Origin: Treponema sp.
GTDB taxonomy: Bacteria; Spirochaetota; Spirochaetia; Treponematales; Treponemataceae
Assembly (NCBI GenBank): GCA_024698325.1
Contig: JAILRG010000132.1
Coordinates: 1-64,000 of the forward strand
DNA length: 64,000 nucleotides
Direction: 5' to 3'
Shown here: positions 44,456 to 53,304 of the stretch, piece after piece
Position numbering within the stretch: the first letter of the stretch is position 1
How the letters are laid out: the number at the start of each line of letters is the position of its first letter
Notes under the pieces: generated by a model
The model's input: only the letters and a program-made list of their open reading frames with translations
What the model was told of the DNA's origin: nothing
Databases searched by the model: none
Translations under genes and position numbers: made by a program

Positions 44456-45643
44456 CTACAGCTGTTCCATAGCTTTTTTGAGCGCAAACATCTGTTCGTG
44501 CGTACCAATCGTAATGCGAAGGAAGTCTTCAATACCGGGCGTTGCAAAATGCCGAACCAGAATCCCCTGCTCCTTTATCGCGCGGTACATCGCTTCTCCG
44601 CTCTTTGCTTTCCCCGTTGCTTCATCAATTTTTCGGGCAAACACAAAGTTGGTCTTACTCGGAATAACATCCCAGCCCCTGTCCTTAAGGAACGTGATAA
44701 AACTTTCGCGCTCTTCCACAACAAGCTTAGAAGCACGCACATAGTAACCAGCGTCTTTGCAGGAAGCAATGCCCGCCTGCTGGGCGATGTAATCTACCGG
44801 AAAGTGATTCAGACTGTTCTTTACCGTCGTAACGGCATTTACAAGGTCGGGGCTTGCAACAAGATAGCCCAGGCGCATACCGGCCCCGCACAGGCTCTTG
44901 CTGAATGTGCGCACCACGACAAGATTCGGGAAATCTGTCAGAAGCGGAATGCAGCTTTCGCCGCCAAAATCCACATATGCTTCGTCAACCACAAATACGC
45001 GGTCTTTAGGCGCTTTTTCAAGCAGTGCACGCACTTCGGCACGGCTTAACCCAATGCCTGTCGGCGCATTTGGATTTGCAAAAATGATGCTGGTATCCGC
45101 ACTGTTTGCCCGGGAAAGCATGGCGTCGGTATCCAGCGACCAGTCGGCCTTAAGCGGCACCGCATCCAGCGGAATCTGATAGAAACCGGCATAGACCGGA
45201 TAAAAGCTGTAAGTAAAGGCAGGAAGCACCAGCGGGCGGTCACTGTTAAAGAATGCATAGAAGACAAAGCTCAGCACCTCATCACTTCCGTTACCGCAAT
45301 ATATCATGTCGCTGGTTACCGCAAACGGGATGCGGTCATGTGCGTCCGGAGTGCAGTCCGCACCAGAGCCGTTTTTTCTGCCGCCGGAAAGCACCGTCCT
45401 GGAAAGAACGCCGCCAGTCTTGTTCAGCATGTCGGCAATAGCTTCTTTTAATTCATGCGAGTCCGGATCCGGGTACAGCCCCATGCGAGCACGCTGTTTT
45501 TTTGCGGCCTTACATACCGCTTTCTGCACAACAGGAGACGGCGAATAGGGATTTTCATTGGCATTCAGTTTGATATAGTCACGGTCTTTCGGCTGCTCCC
45601 CGGGAACGTAGGGATGCAGGTTTTTCATGCGCTCTGCAAGCAT
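44456..45643 (-). CDS. hisC: Histidinol-phosphate aminotransferase (HisC), with insertion
   Basis: A 395-residue fold-type I PLP enzyme. It has KLNANENPYSPSP, LYPDPD, CGNGSDEVLSF, ANPNAPTG, VVDEAYVDFGG, and the PLP Lys in TFSKSLCGAGMRLGY. About 34 residues (~75-108, including LSGGRKNGSGADC) are inserted between the helix after LYPDPD and the GNGSDE motif. It lies next to aroF; HisC-type enzymes can also transaminate aromatic acids. No other his genes are in view. Confidence 0.88.
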   Translation of the reverse strand: MLAERMKNLHPYVPGEQPKDRDYIKLNANENPYSPSPVVQKAVCKAAKKQRARMGLYPDPDSHELKEAIADMLNKTGGVLSRTVLSGGRKNGSGADCTPDAHDRIPFAVTSDMIYCGNGSDEVLSFVFYAFFNSDRPLVLPAFTYSFYPVYAGFYQIPLDAVPLKADWSLDTDAMLSRANSADTSIIFANPNAPTGIGLSRAEVRALLEKAPKDRVFVVDEAYVDFGGESCIPLLTDFPNLVVVRTFSKSLCGAGMRLGYLVASPDLVNAVTTVKNSLNHFPVDYIAQQAGIASCKDAGYYVRASKLVVEERESFITFLKDRGWDVIPSKTNFVFARKIDEATGKAKSGEAMYRAIKEQGILVRHFATPGIEDFLRITIGTHEQMFALKKAMEQL

Positions 45644-45661
45644 ATTTTTACTCCTGGCCGT

Positions 45662-45690
45662 ATTTTACGCTTTAGCACTGCTAAATGCAA
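45662..45690 (-). promoter_or_regulatory. hisC promoter with operator-like palindrome
   Basis: TTGCAT (45685-45690) and TAAAAT (45662-45667) are spaced by 17 nt. A perfect TTTAGCA-C-TGCTAAA palindrome (45671-45685) fills the spacer, suggesting repressor control. Confidence 0.65.
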
Positions 45691-45805
45691 TACAGCCGGA
45701 TAAAAACTGCCGGACACGCTCCTCAGGGCACAGCCCGCTACCCCCGCGAACCGCACCCCACCAGCAGCGCCCAGGGCCCCCACCTGCAAGCTAAAAGCAG
45801 CTGCC

Positions 45806-45838
45806 GGAAGGTGGAAGCTGACGCTGGAAAGTGGAAGC
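45806..45838. repeat. Short direct repeat downstream of aroF
   Basis: GGAAGGTGGAAGC (45806-45818) and GGAAAGTGGAAGC (45826-45838) repeat with a 20-nt period in a GC-rich spacer between aroF and hisC (45691-45849). No terminator or gene was seen there. Confidence 0.5.
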
Positions 45839-45849
45839 CGCAGACTGTT

Positions 45850-46881
45850 CTACAAGCTGCGTCCCTCGACAGCTGCGTACTTACCGAGTACGCCCATCAG
45901 CTCGTCAAACTGAACCGGCGTCAGGCTCTGCTCGCCGTCGCACAGCGCTTTCTCGGGATTATTATGCACTTCGATAATAAGGCCGTCGGCGCCCACGGCG
46001 ACAGCCGCCTTTGCAAGTGTCGGCACCATCCAGCGAATGCCGCAGGCGTGGCTCGGGTCGATAATGACCGGTAAATGAGTCTCGCGCTTTAAGTACGGCA
46101 CAATGCTCAAATCCAGGCAATTGCGCGTATAATTGTCGAACGTACGGATTCCGCGCTCGCACAAAATCACATTCTCGTTTCCGCTTGCCATGATGTACTC
46201 CGCACTCATCAAAAACTCTTTTACCGTAGCGCTCAAGCCCCGTTTCAGGAGAATCGGCGCTTTCAGTTTGCCCACTTCCTTCAAAAGGTCAAAATTCTGC
46301 ATGTTACGCGCACCAATTTGAATGATGTCCACGTCCTCAAACAGCGGAATCTGGTTGATAGCCATAAGCTCCGTAACAATTGGAAGTCCGGTTTCCTTAC
46401 GGGCAAGCTTTAAAAGCTCAAGACCGTCGGCGCCCAGCCCCTGGAAGCTGTACGGACTTGTCCGCGGCTTAAACGCACCACCGCGCAGGAAACGCGCGCC
46501 GCTTGCCTTTACCGCCTTCGCGACAGCAATCACCTGCTCCTCGGTTTCTACTGAGCAGGGGCCTGCCATTATCGCAACACTTTTTCCGTCGCCGATATCT
46601 GCACCAAGACTGCTGTCAGCACCGTGTACGCGTACCACCGTGTCAGCAGGATGGAAACTGCGGCTAGCCTGTTTGTAAGGCGCCTTAACGCGCTGCACGC
46701 TTTCAACAGCCTCATTTGCCATAAGCTCTTCCGGAACGATACGGCTTGTATCGCCTATTAAGCCAAGAATCGTTACATCAGTACCCTTTGACTCATGAAT
46801 ATCCAGTCCACGGCTTTTAATACCGGCTTTAAGCTCATCAACTTTTGCTTTTGGGGCGTCCTTTTTCAATACAACTATCAT
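45850..46881 (-). CDS. aroF: 3-deoxy-7-phosphoheptulonate (DAHP) synthase, type I-beta
   Basis: DAHP synthase makes the first intermediate of the shikimate pathway from PEP and erythrose 4-phosphate. The 343-residue protein has an N-terminal ferredoxin-like regulatory domain (MIVVLKKDAPKAKVDELK) and the barrel motifs MAGPCSVE, RGGAFKPRTSPYSFQG, LLKRGLSATVKEFL and IDPSHACG. The ATG at 46881 has AAGGAG at 7 nt; a longer frame lacks one. Upstream lie a hairpin repeat, an intrinsic terminator and a Phe/Tyr-rich leader peptide, so expression is probably controlled by attenuation. Confidence 0.95.
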   Translation of the reverse strand: MIVVLKKDAPKAKVDELKAGIKSRGLDIHESKGTDVTILGLIGDTSRIVPEELMANEAVESVQRVKAPYKQASRSFHPADTVVRVHGADSSLGADIGDGKSVAIMAGPCSVETEEQVIAVAKAVKASGARFLRGGAFKPRTSPYSFQGLGADGLELLKLARKETGLPIVTELMAINQIPLFEDVDIIQIGARNMQNFDLLKEVGKLKAPILLKRGLSATVKEFLMSAEYIMASGNENVILCERGIRTFDNYTRNCLDLSIVPYLKRETHLPVIIDPSHACGIRWMVPTLAKAAVAVGADGLIIEVHNNPEKALCDGEQSLTPVQFDELMGVLGKYAAVEGRSL

Positions 46882-46896
46882 TACGTTACTCCTTAC

Positions 46897-47003
46897 ATAA
46901 ACTCCGCGCCTAAGGTGCTGCATGGAAGGGCAGCTTTGCTTCCGGCGGGCAACGAATCGCAGTTTTGTCAACGACAAAACCCGCACGTGCCAAAAAGCAC
47001 ATG
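46897..47003 (-). repeat. Hairpin element in the aroF leader, related to the thrH element
   Basis: It contains GTTTTGTC-N3-GACAAAAC (46962-46980) and CACGTGC/GCACATG (46984-47003). An 18-nt block (46949-46966) matches one upstream of thrH with one mismatch, and CGCGGAGTTTAT (46897-46908) is identical. In both cases that block is followed by an AAGGAG ribosome site. Confidence 0.75.
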
Positions 47004-47076
47004 AGAGTTCTTTTTAGCACGTCTTTTGATTCGTTATATATTTTTTTATGCCACACGACCATGGTTCCGCGGGCAT

Positions 47077-47110
47077 AAAAAAAAGGACTTCCTTTTTAAG
47101 GAAGTCCTTT
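47077..47110 (-). terminator. Attenuator terminator upstream of aroF
   Basis: A perfect 13-bp stem (47082-47094 with 47098-47110) with a 3-nt loop is followed by eight T on the minus strand. It begins 36 nt after the leader peptide stop. Its 5' arm contains ACTTCCTT, complementary to AAGGAAGT within the leader peptide codons (47169-47176), so an antiterminator can form. Confidence 0.85.
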
Positions 47111-47146
47111 AGAATGCCTTTTATTACCAGCACCTATGCAGTTTCA

Positions 47147-47278
47147 TCATCTTGTGAAGAAGCTGCGAACTTCCTTCTGCGGGCGAGTAAAGTAAAAGCC
47201 ATAATAAAAGTAAGCCTTCGTTGAAAAGCTTTCGGCTGAGAAATTCTTTACTGTCGCATATGAAGTGATGCGGTTCAT
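47147..47278 (-). CDS. Phe/Tyr-rich attenuator leader peptide for aroF
   Basis: A 43-codon reading frame ending in two consecutive TGA codons. It has 7 Phe and 5 Tyr, with 7 of 8 residues aromatic at positions 23-30 (YFYYGFYF) and Phe-Phe at 40-41. Lying between a promoter and a terminator in front of DAHP synthase, it fits a pheA/aro-type leader peptide that senses charged Phe- and Tyr-tRNA. The ATG is 6 nt after the -10 box, so it would be translated leaderless. I know of no matching annotated peptide. Confidence 0.75.
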   Translation of the reverse strand: MNRITSYATVKNFSAESFSTKAYFYYGFYFTRPQKEVRSFFTR

Positions 47279-47284
47279 AGCGCT

Positions 47285-47313
47285 ATAATTGCAGAAACTT
47301 CAGTATTAGTCAA
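47285..47313 (-). promoter_or_regulatory. Promoter of the aroF attenuator transcript
   Basis: TTGACT (47308-47313) and AATTAT (47285-47290) are spaced by 17 nt, immediately after the chemotaxis receptor stop. An ATAGCGCTAT palindrome spans the -10 region and the leader ATG. Confidence 0.65.
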
Positions 47314-47325
47314 GTAGCATTTGGC

Positions 47326-49212
47326 TTATACCTTGAACATGCTTATCTGCGAAGAAATCTCTTCAATTGCATCGCGTACTTCGCCCGAATTGTGGGCAAG
47401 GGCCGAGCCGCTTTCGCCGATACGATGCGCACCACCGGAAATCTCTTCCACGCCCTTGCGCATGGAGTCGGTGGACTGCCGCAGCTTCTGCATTTCTCCC
47501 AGAATCATGTCATTTTTGCCGGCAATATCCTTTGACGCCCGGCGCACTTCGCCAGTGCTGTCATTCATGCCTTTAAGCGCATGATTTATCTGGCGGGAGC
47601 CTTCGTTCTGCTCATCCATTGCAAGCTTAATCTGCCGGACAAGCTGTTCGGTTTCGCCGATTTTTCCTGAGACCAGGGAGAAGGCTGTGCTTGCTTCGGT
47701 AGAGGCAACAACAACCCCGGAAATAGAGTCCTTAATGTTATTCAGCTGCTGACCGATTGTCTTTGACTGAGCGCTCGATGTTTCCGAAAGCTTTCTGATT
47801 TCGTCAGCAACAACCGCAAAGCCTTTTCCCGCCTCGCCCGCATGGGCCGCCTCGATGGCAGCGTTCATCGCAAGCAGATTCGTCTGGCTTGCAATACTTG
47901 AAATGGCGAGGTTCGCATCATGCAGCATCTTACTCTGCACTTCAATCTGCTGAATACGCTCATTTACATCCTGCTGCTTGGTAACCCCCGTGTCGGTATT
48001 CTTTGCAAGCACTTCAAAGGACTCTGCCATTTTGTCAACGGAAGCGTTTACCGAAGCAATATTGCCAATCATCTCCTCGACAGCACTGGAAGCTTCGCTT
48101 ACGCTCGCAGACTGGTTCTCAATCATATCGTCAAGCTGCGTGATATTCGATGCAATGGTATTCACGGCATCGGCCGCCTGATTGACGCCATTACTCTGAT
48201 CTGCAATCTGTCCGTTCACCCCGTCAATATTCGAGATAATCTGACTGATGGCGTTTGAAGTTCCCTCTGCGTTTCCGGCAAGGGACTCGCCAAGCGACTG
48301 CATGCCAGATGCATTTGTCTTAATGTGAGAAATCGCCGTGCGGAGCTTGTCTATCGTCCGGTTAAAGTATTCGCTGAGCTGGGCTATTTCGTCCGTGCCA
48401 TGCACTGGAAGCCGTGCCGTCAGGTCGCCTTCGCCCTCGGATATGTCGCGGAAATTTTCCGTAATGCGGGAAATCGGACGGACAAAGATACGGACGATGA
48501 TAAACACAAAGATAACGCAGGCTGCAATGACCATGACAATGCTCATGCAAATCTGGCCAGTCACAATTTTGGCAAAGCGGGAAATCTGACCTTTTTCTTC
48601 AGCAGCAATCGCCTTATCGATGTCGTCAATGTAGTTACCGGTTCCAACGACCCAGGAATACGGTTTATACGGCGCTGTATACGAGCGCTTCGGCTCCGGC
48701 TTATCGCTTCCCAGCTTAGGATACTTAAAGTCTGTAAAGCCGCCTTCATCAGTTTTGCCAATTTCGATAAAGTCACTGACCATGGGCTTTCCGTCTTCAT
48801 CCGTCCAGTCAAGGCGGTTCGTGCCTTCAGTTTCCGGCTTCGGCGGAAGCAGCACATTAACGCCGTCGAACGTATCAATCCAGAAATAGCCGTCCGCTCC
48901 GTAGCGGAGTCCCCGCACCAGCTCTTTTACACGAGCCTTGCGTTCAGAAAGCGAAAGCCCCTGTTTTTCATACACTGCATCATATGTTTTTAAAAGTGAG
49001 ATGACATTCTGTACCTGCCACTGGATTTTCTCATCGTACGCTGCCAGCATAAGCTCGCGCTGTTTTTCAAGCGCCTCCCGCTGCTGGAAGAGAATCGTTT
49101 TTAGTGCAGAAGCTGTGTATACAGCCACCACCACAAGCAAAACACAGACAGAAAAAAAGCCGACCTTAGCCTTTAACGTTCCAAACAAGCCTCGCGCAAC
49201 CCGTTTTTCCAT
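47326..49212 (-). CDS. Methyl-accepting chemotaxis protein with Cache sensor
   Basis: A 628-residue receptor: transmembrane helix (~residues 13-35), periplasmic sCache_2-type domain ([38 protein letters not shown]), second helix (~195-220), HAMP and a long cytoplasmic signalling domain with the hairpin tip [25 protein letters not shown]. sCache_2 receptors often bind small organic acids. No C-terminal CheR-binding pentapeptide is seen. The start at 49212 places the first helix correctly; an in-frame extension overlaps the promoter. Confidence 0.92.
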   Translation of the reverse strand: MEKRVARGLFGTLKAKVGFFSVCVLLVVVAVYTASALKTILFQQREALEKQRELMLAAYDEKIQWQVQNVISLLKTYDAVYEKQGLSLSERKARVKELVRGLRYGADGYFWIDTFDGVNVLLPPKPETEGTNRLDWTDEDGKPMVSDFIEIGKTDEGGFTDFKYPKLGSDKPEPKRSYTAPYKPYSWVVGTGNYIDDIDKAIAAEEKGQISRFAKIVTGQICMSIVMVIAACVIFVFIIVRIFVRPISRITENFRDISEGEGDLTARLPVHGTDEIAQLSEYFNRTIDKLRTAISHIKTNASGMQSLGESLAGNAEGTSNAISQIISNIDGVNGQIADQSNGVNQAADAVNTIASNITQLDDMIENQSASVSEASSAVEEMIGNIASVNASVDKMAESFEVLAKNTDTGVTKQQDVNERIQQIEVQSKMLHDANLAISSIASQTNLLAMNAAIEAAHAGEAGKGFAVVADEIRKLSETSSAQSKTIGQQLNNIKDSISGVVVASTEASTAFSLVSGKIGETEQLVRQIKLAMDEQNEGSRQINHALKGMNDSTGEVRRASKDIAGKNDMILGEMQKLRQSTDSMRKGVEEISGGAHRIGESGSALAHNSGEVRDAIEEISSQISMFKV

Positions 49213-49240
49213 ACGATATATATGCCCCCTTATTAAGACT

Positions 49241-49270
49241 ATTATATCCCAAAAAAAACGAGCCGTCCAA
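49241..49270 (-). promoter_or_regulatory. Sigma-70 promoter of the chemotaxis receptor
   Basis: TTGGAC (49265-49270) and TATAAT (49241-49246) are spaced by 18 nt, followed by a ~22-nt leader with AAGGGGG. Confidence 0.7.
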
Positions 49271-49313
49271 CTTTTTTCAGCTAAAATACAGCATGTAGCA
49301 ACGTATGCTGCCG

Positions 49314-50267
49314 CTAGAACAAATCCCAATGGTTAAATGTACGAATCCGGTCATATTCCTCTTCGGTTATCGGGAGAATCGTACCATGCTTAAATCCATA
49401 GGGAAATGCAAATGATGCGTCAGAACGGACAAACGCGCCGGAAGCCATACTGTCGGCAACAAACGGCACATAGCCCTGACCTGCACCCTTTACGCCGTAA
49501 AAATCCAGGAACAGACACCAGCGGCCGTCTTCTGTTTTTACAGCTGTCGGCGCTTCATACAGGCCTTCCTGAATTGCAAGCATGCTTTCGTCAAATGCCG
49601 TCACCCGCTCCCACGGACCGGTCGGCGTATCTGATACCAGCTGCAGGATTCGGCTGGGAGCGCGCTCGCTCTTTACGAACAGGTAGTACCGGCCGTCCTC
49701 CTCGTACATGGCAGAATCAATGACAGGCCCGTCTTTTTTATACAGGATTTCCGGCGCCGTAAAATGCTCAAAGTCAGCTGTGCGGGAATAGAAAATGCAT
49801 TTATCGCCGTAGTTGTTTCCGGCATAAGAAGAAGACCAGTGCAGAATATAGTCGCCATGCGCGCTGTCATATATAACATCCGGCGCCCACAGACAGCCAA
49901 ATTCTTCGCCGCCATAGTTTCCAGGTGAAAAGAGGCGCTGTTCTTTCCAGTTTACCAGGTCCTCAGATTCCCAGATGGCAAGCTGCTTGCTTCCGTTGCG
50001 GCTTACTTCTGCCCATGAGTTGTGGAATTTACCGCGCATGCCGTACGCAAGGCTCAAATCTGTCGCAATGATGTAGAACTTGCCGTTATTCTTACATCTC
50101 GTAATGGTAAAATCCCGCACCCCCCTGTCACCATAAAAAGCCCAGAGAACCGGCTGCCCGCCATTTACTTCTTCCCAGTGAAAGCCGTCCTTACTGAGGC
50201 CAAAATATACCTGCTCGCCATCCGGCGTGCGTTTTTCCTTAAAATGTACAAAAAGATAATGCTGCAT
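49314..50267 (-). CDS. GH43-family glycosidase-like protein
   Basis: A 317-residue five-bladed beta-propeller without signal peptide. It has GH43-like blades ([103 protein letters not shown]). Probable catalytic acids are Asp in VRDFTI, Asp in GPVIDSA and Glu in LYEAPTA. Arabinan- or xylan-type substrates are typical for the family. It follows adhE after a terminator. Confidence 0.82.
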   Translation of the reverse strand: MQHYLFVHFKEKRTPDGEQVYFGLSKDGFHWEEVNGGQPVLWAFYGDRGVRDFTITRCKNNGKFYIIATDLSLAYGMRGKFHNSWAEVSRNGSKQLAIWESEDLVNWKEQRLFSPGNYGGEEFGCLWAPDVIYDSAHGDYILHWSSSYAGNNYGDKCIFYSRTADFEHFTAPEILYKKDGPVIDSAMYEEDGRYYLFVKSERAPSRILQLVSDTPTGPWERVTAFDESMLAIQEGLYEAPTAVKTEDGRWCLFLDFYGVKGAGQGYVPFVADSMASGAFVRSDASFAFPYGFKHGTILPITEEEYDRIRTFNHWDLF

Positions 50268-50302
50268 AGCGATAATGTCTCACTTTTGATTGAATTTAAA
50301 AA

Positions 50303-50333
50303 GCCCGCGCACTGTATGCAACAGCACGCGGAC
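50303..50333 (-). terminator. Intrinsic terminator after adhE
   Basis: GTCCGCGTGCTGT pairs with ACAGTGCGCGGGC across a 5-nt loop (one G-T pair), followed by TTTTT on the minus strand. Confidence 0.85.
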
Positions 50334-50370
50334 TTATCATGCATTACGCACTAAACATATGCGTTAGAAA

Positions 50371-52998
50371 TTATGCATTGTTCTTCGGGAAGAATTCTGT
50401 CGTGTAGTATGCATCGGTCAGAATCTTCTTCATATCCTCGATCATCGGAACGCGCGGGTTAGCCGGTGAGCACTGGTCTTCGTAAGCAAGGAATGCAAGC
50501 TTATCGACAGCTGCAAGGTACTCTTTCTCGTCCAGGCCCTGGCTCTGGAAGTTCATCTGGATGCCCAGTCTCATACCCAGTTCGCCACAAGCCTTTGCGT
50601 AAGACTCAACGCCTTCTTCAACGGTCTTTGCGGGCAAGCCCAGCATGCGGGCAAGCTCTGCATAGCGTTCAGCTGCCTTGTAGTAGTTGTACTTCGGCCA
50701 AGTAGCAAGCTTGGTCGGCTGCGTACCGTTGTAGCGGATGGTGAACGGCAGAAGGATTGCGTTAGCGCGTCCGTGCGGAACATGGAATTCGCCGCCAATC
50801 TTATGAGCCATAGAGTGGTTCATGCCCAAGAATGCGTTTGCAAATGCCATACCAGCCAGACAAGAAGCGTTGTGCATCTTCTCTTTTGCCTCGTAGTCCT
50901 CGGCGCCAGTGTGGTTGTAGCTTCTCTCCAGATACTGGAATACAAGCTTGATTGCCTGCAGGGCCAAGCCGTCGGTAAAGTCGTTTGCCAGCTGTGAGAC
51001 ATATGCCTCAGTAGCGTGGGTCAGAACGTCCATGCCGGTGTCAGCGATAATCTTTTTCGGCAGGCTTAGCGTGAATGTCGGGTCAATAATGGCGACAGTC
51101 GGTGTCAGGCTGTAGTCTGTCAGCGGATACTTTTTGTGCTCCTCTTTGTCGGTGATAACGGCAAACGGAGTAACCTCAGAACCGGTACCTGATGTGGTCG
51201 GGATACAGACAAGCTTTGCCTTCTTTCCGAGCTGCGGATAGCGGAATGCACGCTTTCTGATGTCCATGAACTTCTGTTTCAGGTCATTGAAGTCAACTTC
51301 CGGATTTTCGAAGAAGAGCCACATGCCTTTTGCACAGTCCATTGATGAACCGCCGCCTAAGGCGATAATCGTGTCCGGGTTGAATGCGCGCATAAGCTCA
51401 ACGCCCTTGCGTACAGTCTGGATTGAAGGATCCGGCTCAACGTCGCAGAAGAGCTGGTACTGGACCGGGTCGCGGCGAAGCTTGAGCTGGTCGGTAATCT
51501 TGTCAACAAAGCCAAGCTCAACCATAGAGCGGTCGGTGACGATGATGACTTTGTGCATACTCTTCATCTGGTGCAGATATTCGATTGAATCGCGCTCAAA
51601 GTAAATCTTTGACGGTAACTTAAACCACTGCATATTGTTGCGTCTCCTTCCCAGTTTTTTGATGTTCAACAGGTTCACTGCACTGACGTTGTCGTCGGTT
51701 GAGTTGTGGCCGTATGAGCCGCATCCCAAAGTTAGTGACGGAATGAATGAGTTGTAGACGTTTCCGATGCCGCCGAATGTTGACGGGCTGTTCCAGATAA
51801 CGCGGATAGCGGGAACGAGATCGCCGAACTTTTCAGCAAGCTCTTTGTTGTTGGTGTGGATGGCAGCAGAGTGGCCGAGGCCGCCGAATTCAAGGAACTG
51901 CTTTGCCTTGTTCATGCCGTCTTCGGTGCTGTTTGCTTTCAAGAGAGCCAAAACCGGAGAAAGCTTTTCACGGGTGAGCGGCTCGTTTACGCCGACTTCC
52001 TTACATTCAGCAAGGATGATGCTCGTGCCTTCCGGAATGTCGAAGCCTGCGTTCTTTGCAAGCACGACCGGATTCATGCCCGGAACAACAGCGTTCAGCT
52101 TTGCAACCGTCGGGTCGCCGTCTACACCGAACATGTATTTTTCGAGCATTTTCTTTTCTTTGTCATTACACAGATATGCGCGGTACTCTTTGAATGTTTT
52201 GACCGCCTCGTTGTAAATCTCTTTGTCGATGATTGCGCCCTGTTCAGAAGCACAGATCATGCCGTTATCAAAGGCCTTTGACATAACGATGTCGTTGATT
52301 GCCTGCTTGAGGTTTGCAGTCTTTTCGATGTATGCCGGAACGTTACCAGCGCCTACGCCCAGAGCCGGTTTACCCTGTGAGTAAGCGGCGCGAACCATTG
52401 CGTTACCGCCGGTTGCAAGAATTGTTGCAACTCCCGGGTGACCGATAAGCAGGTTGGTCTTTTCAAGTGACGGCTCTTCAATCCACTGGATACAGTTTTT
52501 CGGAGCGCCTGCTGCAACAGCTGCGTCATAAACGATTTTTGCCGCTGCGATAGAGCATTTGATTGCGCTCGGGTGGAATGAGAAGATAATCGGGTTACGA
52601 GTCTTAAGACAGATAAGTGATTTGAAGATAGCTGTAGAGGTCGGATTGGTTACCGGAGTCAGGCCTGCAACAACGCCTACTGGCTCTGCGATTTTTACGA
52701 TGCCAGTTACATCATCATCTTCTACAACGCCTACTGTTTTCAGGTGGCGCATGTGGTTCACTACGTATTCGCAAGCGAACAGGTTCTTTGTGGCCTTGTC
52801 TTCCAGAACGCCGCGTTTTGTTTCTTCAACGGCGAGTTTTGCAAGATACCCGTGCTGGTCAAGCGCCGCGACGCTCGCCTTTGCGACGATGTAGTCAATT
52901 TTTTCCTGATCATAGCTGGCGTAGTCCTGCAAGGCTTTCTGGGCTTTTTCTACCAGCTCATTGATCTCTTTCTGAGGTTGGGTCAATTCTTCGCTCAT
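50371..52998 (-). CDS. adhE: Bifunctional aldehyde/alcohol dehydrogenase AdhE
   Basis: A two-domain fermentative enzyme (about 875 residues) that reduces acetyl-CoA to acetaldehyde and then ethanol. The N-terminal aldehyde dehydrogenase has its catalytic Cys in NGMICASEQGA. The C-terminal iron alcohol dehydrogenase has GGGSSMDCAKGMW and metal ligands in GMDVLTHATEAYV, MNHSMAHKIGG and HGRANA. The ATG at 52998 has GGAG at 9 nt; two further in-frame ATGs lie just upstream. Confidence 0.96.
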   Translation of the reverse strand: MSEELTQPQKEINELVEKAQKALQDYASYDQEKIDYIVAKASVAALDQHGYLAKLAVEETKRGVLEDKATKNLFACEYVVNHMRHLKTVGVVEDDDVTGIVKIAEPVGVVAGLTPVTNPTSTAIFKSLICLKTRNPIIFSFHPSAIKCSIAAAKIVYDAAVAAGAPKNCIQWIEEPSLEKTNLLIGHPGVATILATGGNAMVRAAYSQGKPALGVGAGNVPAYIEKTANLKQAINDIVMSKAFDNGMICASEQGAIIDKEIYNEAVKTFKEYRAYLCNDKEKKMLEKYMFGVDGDPTVAKLNAVVPGMNPVVLAKNAGFDIPEGTSIILAECKEVGVNEPLTREKLSPVLALLKANSTEDGMNKAKQFLEFGGLGHSAAIHTNNKELAEKFGDLVPAIRVIWNSPSTFGGIGNVYNSFIPSLTLGCGSYGHNSTDDNVSAVNLLNIKKLGRRRNNMQWFKLPSKIYFERDSIEYLHQMKSMHKVIIVTDRSMVELGFVDKITDQLKLRRDPVQYQLFCDVEPDPSIQTVRKGVELMRAFNPDTIIALGGGSSMDCAKGMWLFFENPEVDFNDLKQKFMDIRKRAFRYPQLGKKAKLVCIPTTSGTGSEVTPFAVITDKEEHKKYPLTDYSLTPTVAIIDPTFTLSLPKKIIADTGMDVLTHATEAYVSQLANDFTDGLALQAIKLVFQYLERSYNHTGAEDYEAKEKMHNASCLAGMAFANAFLGMNHSMAHKIGGEFHVPHGRANAILLPFTIRYNGTQPTKLATWPKYNYYKAAERYAELARMLGLPAKTVEEGVESYAKACGELGMRLGIQMNFQSQGLDEKEYLAAVDKLAFLAYEDQCSPANPRVPMIEDMKKILTDAYYTTEFFPKNNA

Positions 52999-53075
52999 GT
53001 CAGTCATCTCCAAATATAATAAAAGTCTCTAAGGAAGAGCCGAAGCGTCTGCTGCAAGCCATCCTTATGCAATAA

Positions 53076-53104
53076 ACTATAGACCATGAAGCAAGGAGTG
53101 TCTA
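53076..53104 (-). promoter_or_regulatory. adhE promoter
   Basis: TAGACA (53099-53104) and TATAGT (53076-53081) are spaced by 17 nt, giving a ~70-nt leader. Upstream (53140-53225) are tandem direct repeats: ATGATTGAAT twice and GACGGAATT twice on the minus strand, possible regulator sites. Confidence 0.65.
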
Positions 53105-53304
53105 GCGCATTTGCCCGCTTTTTGCCACTTTTAGGTGCAAAAACGTTCATATTCAATCATATTCAATCAAACTGATTCATTTTTAGTGAGATTTAAGCTG
53201 ATATTCACCACAATTCCGTCAAATTCCGTCACACGCACTCAAGCTGATTAGGGCACACCCGTATGAAAAAAGCGGGCAGCCCCGCATTTTTTTCTACCAG
53301 CGCC

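Noticed and set aside
46882-46986. 35-residue N-terminal extension of DAHP synthase
   Set aside because: The conserved protein starts at MIVVLKKDA with a good Shine-Dalgarno; the extension is made of repeat-element sequence.
46882-47325. T-box or other riboswitch upstream of aroF
   Set aside because: No T-box consensus or known aptamer was recognised; the leader peptide plus terminator explains the region better.
48325-48993. 222-residue plus-strand frame opposite the chemotaxis receptor
   Set aside because: The receptor is unmistakable on the other strand and this frame shows no motif.
53040-53230. Rex redox repressor site upstream of adhE
   Set aside because: No TTGTGA-N6-TCACAA-like palindrome was found; only direct repeats are visible.
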